Source: 40CM-2-70-7 sp035631315
GTDB taxonomy: Bacteria; Gemmatimonadota; Gemmatimonadetes; Gemmatimonadales; GWC2-71-9
Assembly (NCBI GenBank): GCA_035631315.1
Contig: DASQIZ010000107.1
Location: forward strand, 1 to 64,000
Reading direction: 5' to 3'
DNA length: 64,000 nucleotides
Below the pieces are notes generated by a model. That model had not been told where the DNA came from. It was given only the letters and a program-made list of their open reading frames with translations, and ran no database searches. The translations under genes were made by a program, and so were the position numbers. Shown here one piece after another: positions 8,995-18,016 of this stretch (the first letter of the stretch is position 1; each line of letters begins with the position of its first letter).

Positions 8995-9513
8995 TTACAT
9001 CCCACCCTGCTGCGCCGTCGGCGGCAGTACGCCGTTCAACCGCAGATACATCGCCTGCATCGCATAGTGATCCGACCAGTCGTCGATCAGACCGACGGCC
9101 GCCATGGCTCGGGTGGTGTTCGAGCCGTACCACGAGACCTGGTCACCGAGTTTGGCGTCCGCGAGACCGGCCAGGGCTGAGTTGCAGAAGGTCAGGGACG
9201 CCTGGAGCGCGGCCACGAGCTTGTCCTTGCTGTCCGACCCGGCCACCTTCGCCGCATCCGACTTCTTGCCGCTGATCGCCCCGCAGGTGATGCCGTTGTC
9301 ATCGGCGATGTGCGCGATGATCTCTCCGAACGACATCTGGGCGGGCGTGGGCTTGAAGGTGTACTTGTCGGCGGGCATGGCCTGCGCGGCAGCAAGCAAG
9401 CTCTTCGCGTGGCCGCCGCCCATACGCTGGATGGCGGTCGACACCGGATTGCCCTGAGCGGCGAGGGGGGAAGCCACGACGGCGGCGAGAAACAAGGTGC
9501 TAAGGGTACGCAT
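8995..9513 (-). CDS. Exported DinB-like protein
   Basis: A 172-residue protein with a Sec signal peptide (about residues 1-20, ending SPLAAQ) and a four-helix DinB/YfiT-like fold. Recognisable elements are the helix with FGEIIAHIADDNG (first metal-site His position) and the C-terminal DDWSDHYAMQAMYLRLNG segment with the later His. DinB-superfamily proteins are metal-binding helical bundles, often thiol-dependent transferases; the secreted form is common in Gemmatimonadota and Acidobacteriota and has no known substrate. The ATG at 9513 is supported by GGAG 5 nt upstream and by the signal peptide; longer frames upstream lack both. Confidence 0.82.
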   Translation of the reverse strand: MRTLSTLFLAAVVASPLAAQGNPVSTAIQRMGGGHAKSLLAAAQAMPADKYTFKPTPAQMSFGEIIAHIADDNGITCGAISGKKSDAAKVAGSDSKDKLVAALQASLTFCNSALAGLADAKLGDQVSWYGSNTTRAMAAVGLIDDWSDHYAMQAMYLRLNGVLPPTAQQGGM

Positions 9514-9641
9514 CGGTGCTCCGGAGTGGGTGAATTGGGGAAGCAAGGGCCGGATGGTTCGAAACACAACCGGGGTGTGGCGAACGGGGTTTGGGCGGGG
9601 ACCAGTGGTCCGAAAACGGCGGCCAGCGGGCCCCATGGTGG

Positions 9642-9647
9642 TACAAT
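9642..9647 (+). promoter_or_regulatory. Possible -10 element for the DUF486/YgjV-like pair
   Basis: TACAAT lies 26 nt before the ATG at 9674, inside a short dyad (ATGGT...ACCAT, 9635-9654) that could bind a regulator. No good -35 is seen. Confidence 0.3.
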
Positions 9648-9673
9648 ATACCATCCTCAACTCAGGGCTGAGC

Positions 9674-10015
9674 ATGTCTCCGGTCCTCAAGACCATCCTA
9701 CTCTTGATCTGCTCCAACACCTTCATGACCTTCGCCTGGTACGCGCACCTCAAGAACCTGCATGACAAGCCGTGGGTCCTCGCAGCGCTGGTGAGCTGGG
9801 GGATCGCGTTCTTCGAGTATCTGCTCCAGGTCCCCGGGAACCGCATCGGCTACACGGCGATGAGCCTGGGTCAGCTCAAGATGCTGCAGGAAGTGATCAC
9901 GCTCAGCGTGTTCGTGCCGTTCGCCATTCTGTATATGCGGCAGCCACTCCGGCTGAACTTCATGTGGGCCGGGCTGTGTCTCTGCGGAGCCGTCTACTTC
10001 ATGTTCAGGAAATAG
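9674..10015 (+). CDS. DUF486 family small membrane protein
   Basis: A 113-residue inner-membrane protein with four predicted helices. The sequence (LKTILLLICSNTFMTFAWYAHL near the N-terminus, the central FFEYLLQVPGNRIG and the ending AVYFMFRK) matches DUF486, a one-domain member of the drug/metabolite transporter superfamily of about 115 residues. The ATG at 9674 gives the usual length. The next gene, another tiny membrane protein, starts 9 nt after the stop, and its AGGAG overlaps this stop codon, so the two are cotranscribed and probably act together. The substrate is unknown. Confidence 0.88.
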   Translation: MSPVLKTILLLICSNTFMTFAWYAHLKNLHDKPWVLAALVSWGIAFFEYLLQVPGNRIGYTAMSLGQLKMLQEVITLSVFVPFAILYMRQPLRLNFMWAGLCLCGAVYFMFRK

Positions 10016-10023
10016 GAGTGTTC

Positions 10024-10248
10024 ATGATCCAGTGGGCAGGTTGGGTAGCGACCACGCTGACCGTTTCTTCCTACTTCTTCAAACGGCCCATCACGCTGCG
10101 CATTATCCAGGCGACGAGCGCATGTGTCTGGCTCGTGTACGGATCCTTGATCCACTCCGGGCCCGTGCTCGTCACCAACGTTCTCGTCGTGGTCGCGGCC
10201 GTCGGGTCGATCTTCTTCATGATGAAGGGAACGCGGGAGACCATATGA
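10024..10248 (+). CDS. Small three-helix membrane protein, YgjV-like
   Basis: A 74-residue protein with three hydrophobic helices (WAGWVATTLTVSSYFF; IIQATSACVWLVYGSLI; LVTNVLVVVAAVGSIFFMM). The pattern resembles half-size YgjV/PQ-loop-like proteins, including SemiSWEET-sized transporters, although no clear PQ motif is present. The start is fixed by AGGAG 5 nt upstream, which overlaps the stop of the DUF486 gene. Assignment is by overall pattern and is tentative; it could equally be an accessory subunit of the DUF486 protein. Confidence 0.72.
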   Translation: MIQWAGWVATTLTVSSYFFKRPITLRIIQATSACVWLVYGSLIHSGPVLVTNVLVVVAAVGSIFFMMKGTRETI

Positions 10249-10254
10249 CGGCCC

Positions 10255-11022
10255 CTACAGCTCCAGCTCGAGCGCCGTCTTGGCGACCACGCGGTCACCG
10301 GTCCCCGTCAGGCCCAGCCCCACGCCGCCACTCCACGAAAAATCGTCCCCCAACCGGAGCACCACTCCGGGAAACAGTTGGTGCACCTGCTCGCGCAGCG
10401 GGTCCATCGCGTTCAGGGGTCCCAGAGCGCTGAAGTACTCGAGCGTCACGTCGACCGAGGGGCTGAGGGTGAGGGCGGCCCGCGCGCTGGGCTCGAACTC
10501 CCATTTCCCGCGGTCTGATCCCCGGAGTGGCGACTCGAGGGAGGCGTTGACCACGGCTTCGAAGGGGCCCCACCGACGGCTCACGATTGGGGTGATCTCG
10601 AACGCGTAGCTGTGGTCATCGAACACCGGCTTCGTGTAGCTCACCTCGGCGTTCAGGGCGAGATCGACAGGCAGCCGCCAGGTGTCCGGAGACGAGAGGC
10701 GGGACCGGATCCGCCACCCGGCGAACTCGGGCGCGTCCCCGGACTGCATGGCGAACATGCCGTAGGCCGCGACTTCCCAGTGTTGCGTCAGACCATGTGT
10801 GACTTCGAGCGCCGAGCGGAACAGGTGGTTCGTGGGAACCACCGCGCCGTCGAACTGCGTCGAGCCTTTCGCGGAAAACGTGAAATGGGACTCGAGCTCC
10901 CACTCTCCCGACTTCGCCGTTTCGTGTCCGTAGACCTCGAGCTCGAAGGAGTCCTGAGCGGCAAGGGTGCGGGCGGCGAGAGTCATCATTGCGGAGGCGG
11001 CGAGGAGACGGGCGAGACGCAT
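10255..11022 (-). CDS. Outer-membrane beta-barrel-like protein, probably iron-regulated
   Basis: A 255-residue exported protein with a signal peptide ending near TLAAQ. The rest is made of alternating amphipathic beta-strands with aromatic girdle residues (ELEVYGHETAKSGEWELESH, HSYAFEITPIVSRRWGPFE) and the last residues ALELEL fit a barrel end. It resembles uncharacterised outer-membrane proteins of the transporter-like barrel group; I cannot name the family. There is no TonB box or plug. A Fur-box-like site and a 62-nt inverted repeat lie directly upstream, suggesting metal-dependent control and a structured leader. The ribosome-binding site is poor, so the leader structure may matter for translation. 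Confidence 0.72.
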   Translation of the reverse strand: MRLARLLAASAMMTLAARTLAAQDSFELEVYGHETAKSGEWELESHFTFSAKGSTQFDGAVVPTNHLFRSALEVTHGLTQHWEVAAYGMFAMQSGDAPEFAGWRIRSRLSSPDTWRLPVDLALNAEVSYTKPVFDDHSYAFEITPIVSRRWGPFEAVVNASLESPLRGSDRGKWEFEPSARAALTLSPSVDVTLEYFSALGPLNAMDPLREQVHQLFPGVVLRLGDDFSWSGGVGLGLTGTGDRVVAKTALELEL

Positions 11023-11031
11023 CGAGGAAGC

Positions 11032-11093
11032 CTTGTGTTTGAGGGGTTATTGAAAGCCGACAGAATTTGTCGACTTTATTCCCCAAACACAAG
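11032..11093 (-). repeat. 62-nt nested inverted repeat in the leader of the beta-barrel gene
   Basis: Outer arms CTTGTGTTTG (11032-11041) and CAAACACAAG (11084-11093) are exact complements, followed inward by GGG/CCC with a one-base bulge. Inner arms AAAGCCGACA (11053-11062) and TGTCGACTTT (11068-11077) differ at one position, which on the leftward transcript becomes a G-U pair. The one mismatch is thus tolerated only in RNA read toward the barrel gene, whose start codon is 10 nt away. It could be a regulatory leader or a small mobile palindromic element; no target-site duplication is seen. Confidence 0.65.
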
Positions 11094-11099
11094 TCTAGT

Positions 11100-11114
11100 T
11101 GAGAATTATTATCA
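11100..11114 (-). promoter_or_regulatory. Fur-box-like operator
   Basis: TGAGAATTATTATCA matches the 7-1-7 Fur consensus TGATAATnATTATCA at 13 of 14 defined positions. It lies 78 nt before the start of the leftward barrel gene, 9 nt after the stop of the ADOP permease gene, in an AT-rich patch unlike its GC-rich surroundings. Fur is the best guess; Zur- or Mur-type relatives bind similar sites. Confidence 0.62.
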
Positions 11115-11123
11115 CCGTTCTCG

Positions 11124-13769
11124 CTAGTCCGACCGAAGGGCAATCATCGGGTCTACACCTGCTGCCCTCCGCGCAGGGATGGCACTCGCCGCCACCGCGA
11201 CGCCAAGCAACACAACCCCGGCACCAATCACGAAGAACGGATTCCGGCCCAGGCCGTAGAGCTCCGCGGCGATCGCTTTCCCGCTGCCGAACGCCAGCGG
11301 GGCACCCACGAGCACTCCGATCGTCACGAGGGCGAGCGCCTGACGGAACACCAGCCATACGACTGCGGGGGTCGCGGCACCGAGCGCCATGCGCACGCCG
11401 ATTTCCCGGGTGCGTTGCGCCACGCGGTACGAGACGACGCCGTACAGTCCGATCGCCGCCAGGACCAGCGCCACCGCACCGAAGAGTGTCGCGAGCTCCG
11501 CCGTCAGCGTCTCCCGGTTCAGGGATGCGTCAATCGACGCTTCGATCGTTTCGGGCCCGTAGATCTGCGCGTCGGGAGTCTCCGTGAGCACGGCGTTGCG
11601 AAGCGCCGACGACAGGGCGCGATCGTCACTCACGGTGCGGACCGTGAGTGTCACCACCACGAGCTGCCCGAGCACCGGAATCCGTTTGAACTGCGCGAGG
11701 GGGAGGTACGCCATGGGCTGCGCGGGCACCCGCAGGTCCTGGTAACGGGCATCGGCGACCACGCCCACGACCTGCATCAGCAGCGTGTCTGCCCCGCGCA
11801 CGGTGCGGATCGTGGCTCCCAGCGCGTCCCGATCGCGGAAGTACTGTCGGGCGAACGCCTCGTTCACGATGGCCACGCCTCCACTCCCCCGATCATCCTC
11901 CGTGAACACCCGTCCTCGGCGCAACGCGATTCCCATCGTCGAGAAGTAGGCCGGACTCACCGCATCGAATATGCAACGCATGCCCTCGTCCGCTCCCGGC
12001 GTGTACCCCTCGACCGTGATCGTCGGCGCCCAACTGCGGCCACCGAAAATCGGGGCCGCTTCTGAGAGCGCCGCTGACCGTACTCCCGGGATCGCCGCGG
12101 CCCGGGTTACCAACCGGTCCGTGAAGGCCGTGAGCCCTCCGCTTTCATACGGGGTGCCGCGGCTGTCCAGCTCGACGCTCAGCAGGCGTTCAGAGGAAAA
12201 CCCTCCGTCCACGTTGCGCAGGCTGCGGAGTGTAGCGACCAGTGACCCGGCACCATTTACCAAGACCAGCGCCAGCGCGACCTGGGCCACCACGATGCTC
12301 CGGTCGAGCCATCCGGCCCGGCGGCTCGTGGACGAGCGCCCGCCCTCGTTCAGGGGCCCGATCAAGTTGGTTCGCGTGGCCCGCCAGGCCGGAACGGCGC
12401 CGAACAGAATCACAGAGAGGGCGGCCACCGCGGCCGTGAAGACGAGCACCTCCCCGGTCAGGGCGAACCCTGCGCGGTCGACGATGGGGTCCGGGAGGCG
12501 ATGCGCGATCACGCGGAGCGACCAGTGCGCCAGCACCAATCCCGCTCCCGCACCCAACCCCGCCAGGAGGGCGCTTTCGACCAGCATTTGACCCGCCAGG
12601 CGCCGGCGAGAGGCGCCTAGGGAGAGCCGCACAGCCAACTCCCGCTCTCGTGCGGACGCCCGCGCGAGCAAGAGGGTCCCGAGGTTCGCACACGCCGCGA
12701 GGAGGACGACACCCGCGGCGCCCAACAGCTCCACCAGCAGGCGGCCGAACAGGGCGTGGACGTCGAACTTCCACAAGGGAATCCCGTGGGCGATCGTCGT
12801 GAGCTGGACCCCGCTGGACTGGCTGTCGCCCCTGGCGCAGCACGACCGGTACGTGGCATCGAGCATCTTCGCGACGCCCGGAAGTGCCCCGGGGTCCGAT
12901 AGGCGTCCCACGATTTCGATGACAGCTGAATCGGTGGCGCCGTCCTCAACCGGCGTCCCGCCCACCAGGGCCAGCGTGCCCAGGGGGATCGCGCCGGAGA
13001 ACTGACCGCCGTCCTCGAGGCCCGCGAACGCCCTGGGCGTCACGCCGATGACGGTGAAGGCGGTGCCCCGCATCGTGATGGTGCTGCCGAGGGCACTCGG
13101 CGCCCGGTCGAACCACTCCGCCCAGAGGCCGTCCGAGATGACCACGACGGGGGCGCGGGTTCGCTCGTCTTCCGGCGTAATCAGCCGTCCCCGTTCGGCT
13201 TCGAGCCCCAGGGTCGGGAAGAAGTTCCCGTCCACCGCATCGATGGACAGCGTGCTGTGGACCGGTCCGGCGACGATCGGGACATGGTCCCCGCCGCCTC
13301 GCGCCGTGAGGGCCCTGAACCCCGGACTGTGCTTCAGGGCGCGGTATTCGTTGAAGGAGAACCCGTCGTTGGGCAGTTCAGGCCCGGCGTGCTGGACCAG
13401 CACGAGGTGGTCGGGGTGCGACACCGGAAGGGGCCGGAGCAGGATCGAGTAGATAAGACTGAAAATGGCCGAGTTGGCGCCGATGCCGATGGCGAGCGAG
13501 AGGACCGCGACGGCGGTGAACCCGGGCGTCCGGCGCAGATTCCGCCATGCATAACGCAGGTCCTGCCCGAGGGGGTCGAGCCAGGAGAGCACGGTCATGT
13601 GACGCCGCTCTTCTTTATAGAAGGCCCGGCTGCCGAAGCGCGCGTGCCCCGGAAACTCCTGTACGCCCAGGTCCATGTGATGTTGGAACTCTTCGTCCAT
13701 CTCGCGGTCGAACTCGCGGCTCCGGAACAGCGGGCGAAGGCGATGGCGGAGGGCGTCGAAGAACGACAT
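11124..13769 (-). CDS. ADOP-family ABC transporter permease (MacB/FtsX type)
   Basis: An 881-residue membrane protein of the acidobacterial duplicated orphan permease group. It has a short cytoplasmic N-terminal helical region (DREMDEEFQHHMDLGVQEF...), then DLRYAWRNLRRTPGFTAVAVLSLAIGIGANSAIFS. This is the hallmark first helix, followed by a MacB-like periplasmic core, an FtsX domain with three helices, a second core and a second FtsX domain ending in the P-A-R-R-A-A-G-V-D-P-M motif. ATPase genes are usually not adjacent to ADOP genes and none is here. It follows the PadR gene by 5 nt, so the regulator and permease form one operon. The exported substrate is unknown; macrolide or lipoprotein export is known for distant relatives only. 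Confidence 0.93.
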   Translation of the reverse strand: MSFFDALRHRLRPLFRSREFDREMDEEFQHHMDLGVQEFPGHARFGSRAFYKEERRHMTVLSWLDPLGQDLRYAWRNLRRTPGFTAVAVLSLAIGIGANSAIFSLIYSILLRPLPVSHPDHLVLVQHAGPELPNDGFSFNEYRALKHSPGFRALTARGGGDHVPIVAGPVHSTLSIDAVDGNFFPTLGLEAERGRLITPEDERTRAPVVVISDGLWAEWFDRAPSALGSTITMRGTAFTVIGVTPRAFAGLEDGGQFSGAIPLGTLALVGGTPVEDGATDSAVIEIVGRLSDPGALPGVAKMLDATYRSCCARGDSQSSGVQLTTIAHGIPLWKFDVHALFGRLLVELLGAAGVVLLAACANLGTLLLARASARERELAVRLSLGASRRRLAGQMLVESALLAGLGAGAGLVLAHWSLRVIAHRLPDPIVDRAGFALTGEVLVFTAAVAALSVILFGAVPAWRATRTNLIGPLNEGGRSSTSRRAGWLDRSIVVAQVALALVLVNGAGSLVATLRSLRNVDGGFSSERLLSVELDSRGTPYESGGLTAFTDRLVTRAAAIPGVRSAALSEAAPIFGGRSWAPTITVEGYTPGADEGMRCIFDAVSPAYFSTMGIALRRGRVFTEDDRGSGGVAIVNEAFARQYFRDRDALGATIRTVRGADTLLMQVVGVVADARYQDLRVPAQPMAYLPLAQFKRIPVLGQLVVVTLTVRTVSDDRALSSALRNAVLTETPDAQIYGPETIEASIDASLNRETLTAELATLFGAVALVLAAIGLYGVVSYRVAQRTREIGVRMALGAATPAVVWLVFRQALALVTIGVLVGAPLAFGSGKAIAAELYGLGRNPFFVIGAGVVLLGVAVAASAIPARRAAGVDPMIALRSD

Positions 13770-13774
13770 CGGCG

Positions 13775-14113
13775 TTACTCGCGTCCCAGCACGCGGGCAA
13801 TCGCGAGCGAGAGGCCGTCGAACGCCGAGATCTTCTGGCCCAGGCGTTTGCGACCGGAGGCGGTGATCGTGTAGTAGCGGGCGCGCCGGCCGGTGGGCGA
13901 GGTGTCCCAGGTCGACGTGACGAGTCCCTTGCGCTGGAGGCGCTCGAGGGCCGGGTAGAGGGACCCCTGCTCCACCCGGAGCAGGTCGTCCGACGACCGC
14001 TCGATGTGCCGGGCGATCGCGTACCCGTGCAGGCGGCCGAGCGTGAGGGTCTGGAGGATCAGGAGGTCCATCGTGCCGGCGAGCAGCTCGTTCCTGGGCG
14101 ATCGGTTTGCCAT
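13775..14113 (-). CDS. PadR-family transcriptional regulator
   Basis: A 112-residue winged-helix repressor. It has the typical N-terminus of PadR proteins next to ADOP permeases (LLAGTMDLLILQTLTLGRLHGYAIARHIE), the wing segment (EQGSLYPALERLQRKGLVTSTWD, GRRARYYTIT) and a C-terminal dimerisation helix. It is the first gene of the operon with the permease. A cluster of perfect dyads covers the region just upstream of its ATG, as expected for autoregulation. The inducing ligand is unknown. Confidence 0.93.
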   Translation of the reverse strand: MANRSPRNELLAGTMDLLILQTLTLGRLHGYAIARHIERSSDDLLRVEQGSLYPALERLQRKGLVTSTWDTSPTGRRARYYTITASGRKRLGQKISAFDGLSLAIARVLGRE

Positions 14114-14114
14114 G

Positions 14115-14158
14115 ATAGGTAGTATTCCTACCTATCGATAGGAAGTCAAGCTACCTAT
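14115..14158 (-). promoter_or_regulatory. Probable PadR operator cluster
   Basis: ATAGGTAG (14115-14122) and CTACCTAT (14128-14135) form a perfect 8-bp dyad with 5-nt spacing. It overlaps a perfect 12-bp palindrome CCTATCGATAGG (14131-14142), and a further CTACCTAT half site lies at 14151-14158. The first dyad starts 1 nt from the padR start codon, so bound repressor would block promoter or ribosome access. Confidence 0.6.
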
Positions 14159-14347
14159 GGCGGGTGTAGGTCGCGTCGACGGAGCCCGTTCAGGTCTGGG
14201 TGACAATCAATTGATCTAACAAGGCTTGGCGGTGCCGTAGTACGAGCGCCGTTCAGCCCAGTTGGGCCGTCTTTGAGCCCTCGTTATGGATGGACTATGG
14301 ACGGCCACTGCCGAGCCTCCTCCACGCCGCATGCTCGCCTGCTGGGT

Positions 14348-15889
<1,542 letters not shown>

Positions 15890-16134
15890 GTTTTGCCTCG
15901 AGTGTGATTGCGATTCATTGGACAATTCACGGAGTGGGCTCCCGGTCGGACGAGACGCCATGCTCCTAGCTTGGGCCCGGGGCGTCACCTGAGCGTCCCC
16001 AGCGTTTCCCTGCGGAGCGTTTGAAGACCCTGATGCGGTCCGCTTTCCGTCAAGAGTCGTGGCACGGCGGGGGGAAATCCAAAGGGGCGACCACCATGGT
16101 GACGACGCCATGACCGGGGTGATCTGAAACGCGA
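15890..16134. other. Non-coding stretch upstream of the TPR gene
   Basis: Holds the leader of the leftward TPR gene. I see no clear -35/-10 pair, dyad or small gene in it. Confidence 0.4.
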
Positions 16135-16163
16135 AGGCCGCCCCGGTTGTCCCGAAGCGGCCT
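16135..16163 (-). terminator. Hairpin downstream of tRNA-Ile
   Basis: AGGCCGC (16135-16141) pairs exactly with GCGGCCT (16157-16163), with a two-pair inner extension. It lies 43 nt past the 3' end of the leftward tRNA and may end its transcript, but only a short T-rich stretch follows. Confidence 0.4.
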
Positions 16164-16168
16164 AGGTG

Positions 16169-16202
16169 AATTCCGCACTCCGCATTCCATACTCCGCACT
16201 TC
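16169..16202. repeat. Half copy of the GCGGAAT/GCGGAGT palindromic repeat family
   Basis: A run of 7-nt-period units (TCCGCACTCCGCATTCC, then ACTCCGCACT) matches the right arm of the elements found inside imuB and dnaE2. No left arm is seen here, so this is a partial copy. It sits 4 nt from the tRNA-Ile 3' end. Confidence 0.6.
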
Positions 16203-16205
16203 TGA

Positions 16206-16279
<74 letters not shown>

Positions 16280-16385
16280 CAACCACCAACGGGACCCTAA
16301 TCTAGTACCCTCGCTCCCGTCACGGTACTGCGTTCTTGCGGTGGCCACCTCCCAATCCTCCGGGATGGCGGGTGTGGTATAACTG

Positions 16386-16395
16386 GAGTATACTC
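16386..16395. promoter_or_regulatory. Palindromic operator-like site of the toxin-antitoxin operon
   Basis: GAGTATACTC is a perfect 10-bp palindrome 5 nt before the antitoxin ATG; TATAAC just upstream (16378-16383) is a possible -10. RHH antitoxins normally repress their own operon from such sites. Confidence 0.45.
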
Positions 16396-16400
16396 GTAGT

Positions 16401-16637
16401 ATGAAAACCGCCATCTCCATCCCCGACCCGCTATTCGCCTCGGCCGACGCCCTCGCCAAGAAAATGGGCATGTCCCGCAGCCGGCTCTACGCCACAGCCC
16501 TGGCCGAATACATTGCCAAACAACGCCAGGCGCGAGTGACTGAGCGGCTGAACGCAGTGTATGCGACGGAAGAGAGCCGGATACCTGATGATCTGAAGCA
16601 GGCACTCCGACGGACCTGGGCCCGTCAGGAATGGTGA
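16401..16637 (+). CDS. Ribbon-helix-helix antitoxin of a MazEF-type pair
   Basis: A 78-residue protein starting MKTAISIPDPLFASADALAK, the usual RHH beta-strand and helix, followed by MGMSRSRLYATALAEYIAK. The C-terminal part (ARVTERLNAVYATEESRIPDDLKQA) is the toxin-binding tail. It precedes and overlaps the toxin gene by 7 nt. It would bind DNA at the nearby palindrome and neutralise the partner. Confidence 0.9.
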   Translation: MKTAISIPDPLFASADALAKKMGMSRSRLYATALAEYIAKQRQARVTERLNAVYATEESRIPDDLKQALRRTWARQEW

Positions 16638-16975
16638 TCAGACGGGGCGATATCTGGTGGGGAGACCTCGGAGAGCCACGGGGATCCGCTCCCGGATTCC
16701 GACGCCCCGTACTGATCGTCCAATCCGATGGGTTCAATGCGAGCAGGATCGCCACCATCATCGCAGTGGCCATCACGTCAAACCTTCGCCTGATCGATGC
16801 GCCCGGGAACGTCCTGCTCCCACGCCGGGTCTCGGGACTCCCGCAGGATTCCGTGATCAACGTCTCGCAACTCGGCTCGGTCGATCGGCACGAACTCCGT
16901 GATCGCATCGGTGCGCTTCCCGGTGACATCCTCAGTCAAGTCGACAGCGGCCTCCGAATGATCCTGTCGCTCTAG
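16631..16975 (+). CDS. MazF/PemK-family mRNA endoribonuclease toxin
   Basis: A 114-residue toxin of the CcdB/PemK fold. It starts with IRRGDIWWGDLGEPRGSAPG, the conserved RGDIWW..L....GSE/APG-RRPVLIV motif, with the catalytic Arg and the later Thr/Ser of the family (ITSNLRL). It continues with GLPQDSVINVSQLGSVDR. Length and gene order (antitoxin first, overlapping) are typical. MazF toxins cleave RNA at short motifs and cause reversible growth arrest; the motif cannot be told from sequence. Its TAG shares CTAG with the stop of the convergent DUF72 gene. Confidence 0.93.
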   Translation: MVIRRGDIWWGDLGEPRGSAPGFRRPVLIVQSDGFNASRIATIIAVAITSNLRLIDAPGNVLLPRRVSGLPQDSVINVSQLGSVDRHELRDRIGALPGDILSQVDSGLRMILSL

Positions 16976-17931
16976 GGCTTCCAGGCCTCTGTCAGCGCCC
17001 GAATCGTCCCCGGCGAGTTCCCCTCCAGCCGGTTCCCCAGGATGATCAGCGCCTCGAGCCGCCGCGCGATCGCCTCGTCGATCAGCTTCAGGAGATCCGC
17101 GCGAATCTCGGGCGCCGGCTCGCGAATGCGGTCGTACGGCTGAAACATCTTCACCGCATCCGAAAATGTCCGCCCCGGCCTCAGCAACGCCCGGCTCACG
17201 GTAAACGTGGTCGGGAATACCCACGAGAGCTGCAGCTGCTGACCGATCGTCGGCATCGCGGTCCACGAGTTGAACACGTGTGCGACACCGTTCCGCTTCA
17301 GCACTTCCCCGTGAATCGGATGCACCAACTCGGCGTTTCTCAGTTCCACCGCATAGCGAAAATCCTTCGGCAACTCCTTCAAGAATCCGTCGAGCTGATC
17401 AGCCCACTGTAAGGGGTCAGGCAGATCCTTGCCGTGCATCGCCTGAAACTCGAAGACGAAACAGCCCGCGTGATCCTTGAACGCGCGCGAATACGGCAAC
17501 AGCACGGCATCCTTGAACAACTGCGCGTTCAGAAAATCCGGATTGCGCTGTCCCGCGTCCTTCCCCCACCGCGGATCCCGAGTGAACCGTCGCACCGTGA
17601 TCCGGTCCCAGACTTTGCTCACGCACGGGTATCCCGACGGAAGCGCTCGTCCATACGCGGCGAGCGTCTCTTCCGTCGGCGGCTCGTAATACGCGCTGTC
17701 GATCCCGACGACCCTGAATAACGGATACCGCCCGTACTCCTCCAGCCGCCGGGCCGGCTCCGGTCCCCGGTAGTCTCGACTGTACACCGTCCCCTTCCAC
17801 CCGTCATACGTCCACGTGGTGGTCCCCAACCGCACGTTGGCCGGGAGCTTTTTCCCAAGGGACTTGATCTCCTCGGGAGGCTCCGGTAACGGGGCGTCGT
17901 CGAACAGGGAGGGCTGGTTCCTAGGACTCAT
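16972..17931 (-). CDS. DUF72 (YecE-like) protein
   Basis: A 319-residue cytosolic TIM-barrel-like protein of the YecE/DUF72 family. Diagnostic segments are RLGTTTWTYDGWKGTVY near the N-terminus, the YPLFRVVGIDSAYYEPPTEET strand-turn, SKVWDRITVRRF, and FRYAVELRNAEL near the middle. The biochemical role of the family is not established; a link to Fe-S or nucleic-acid metabolism has been suggested by context only. Here it is divergent from the mutasome operon starting 85 nt away. Confidence 0.88.
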   Translation of the reverse strand: MSPRNQPSLFDDAPLPEPPEEIKSLGKKLPANVRLGTTTWTYDGWKGTVYSRDYRGPEPARRLEEYGRYPLFRVVGIDSAYYEPPTEETLAAYGRALPSGYPCVSKVWDRITVRRFTRDPRWGKDAGQRNPDFLNAQLFKDAVLLPYSRAFKDHAGCFVFEFQAMHGKDLPDPLQWADQLDGFLKELPKDFRYAVELRNAELVHPIHGEVLKRNGVAHVFNSWTAMPTIGQQLQLSWVFPTTFTVSRALLRPGRTFSDAVKMFQPYDRIREPAPEIRADLLKLIDEAIARRLEALIILGNRLEGNSPGTIRALTEAWKP

Positions 17932-18016
17932 AGAGACAACAACTTAACCGCCTTTCGGGTATCCTTGCGGCCCATGTACCTTCGGGATATGTTCGGGTTC
18001 AGAAACCCTTTCCGCA

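Noticed and set aside
17932..18016. LexA/SOS box before imuB
   Set aside because: GTAC...GTTC-like words occur, but no adequate palindrome of either the E. coli or the Bacillus type was found.
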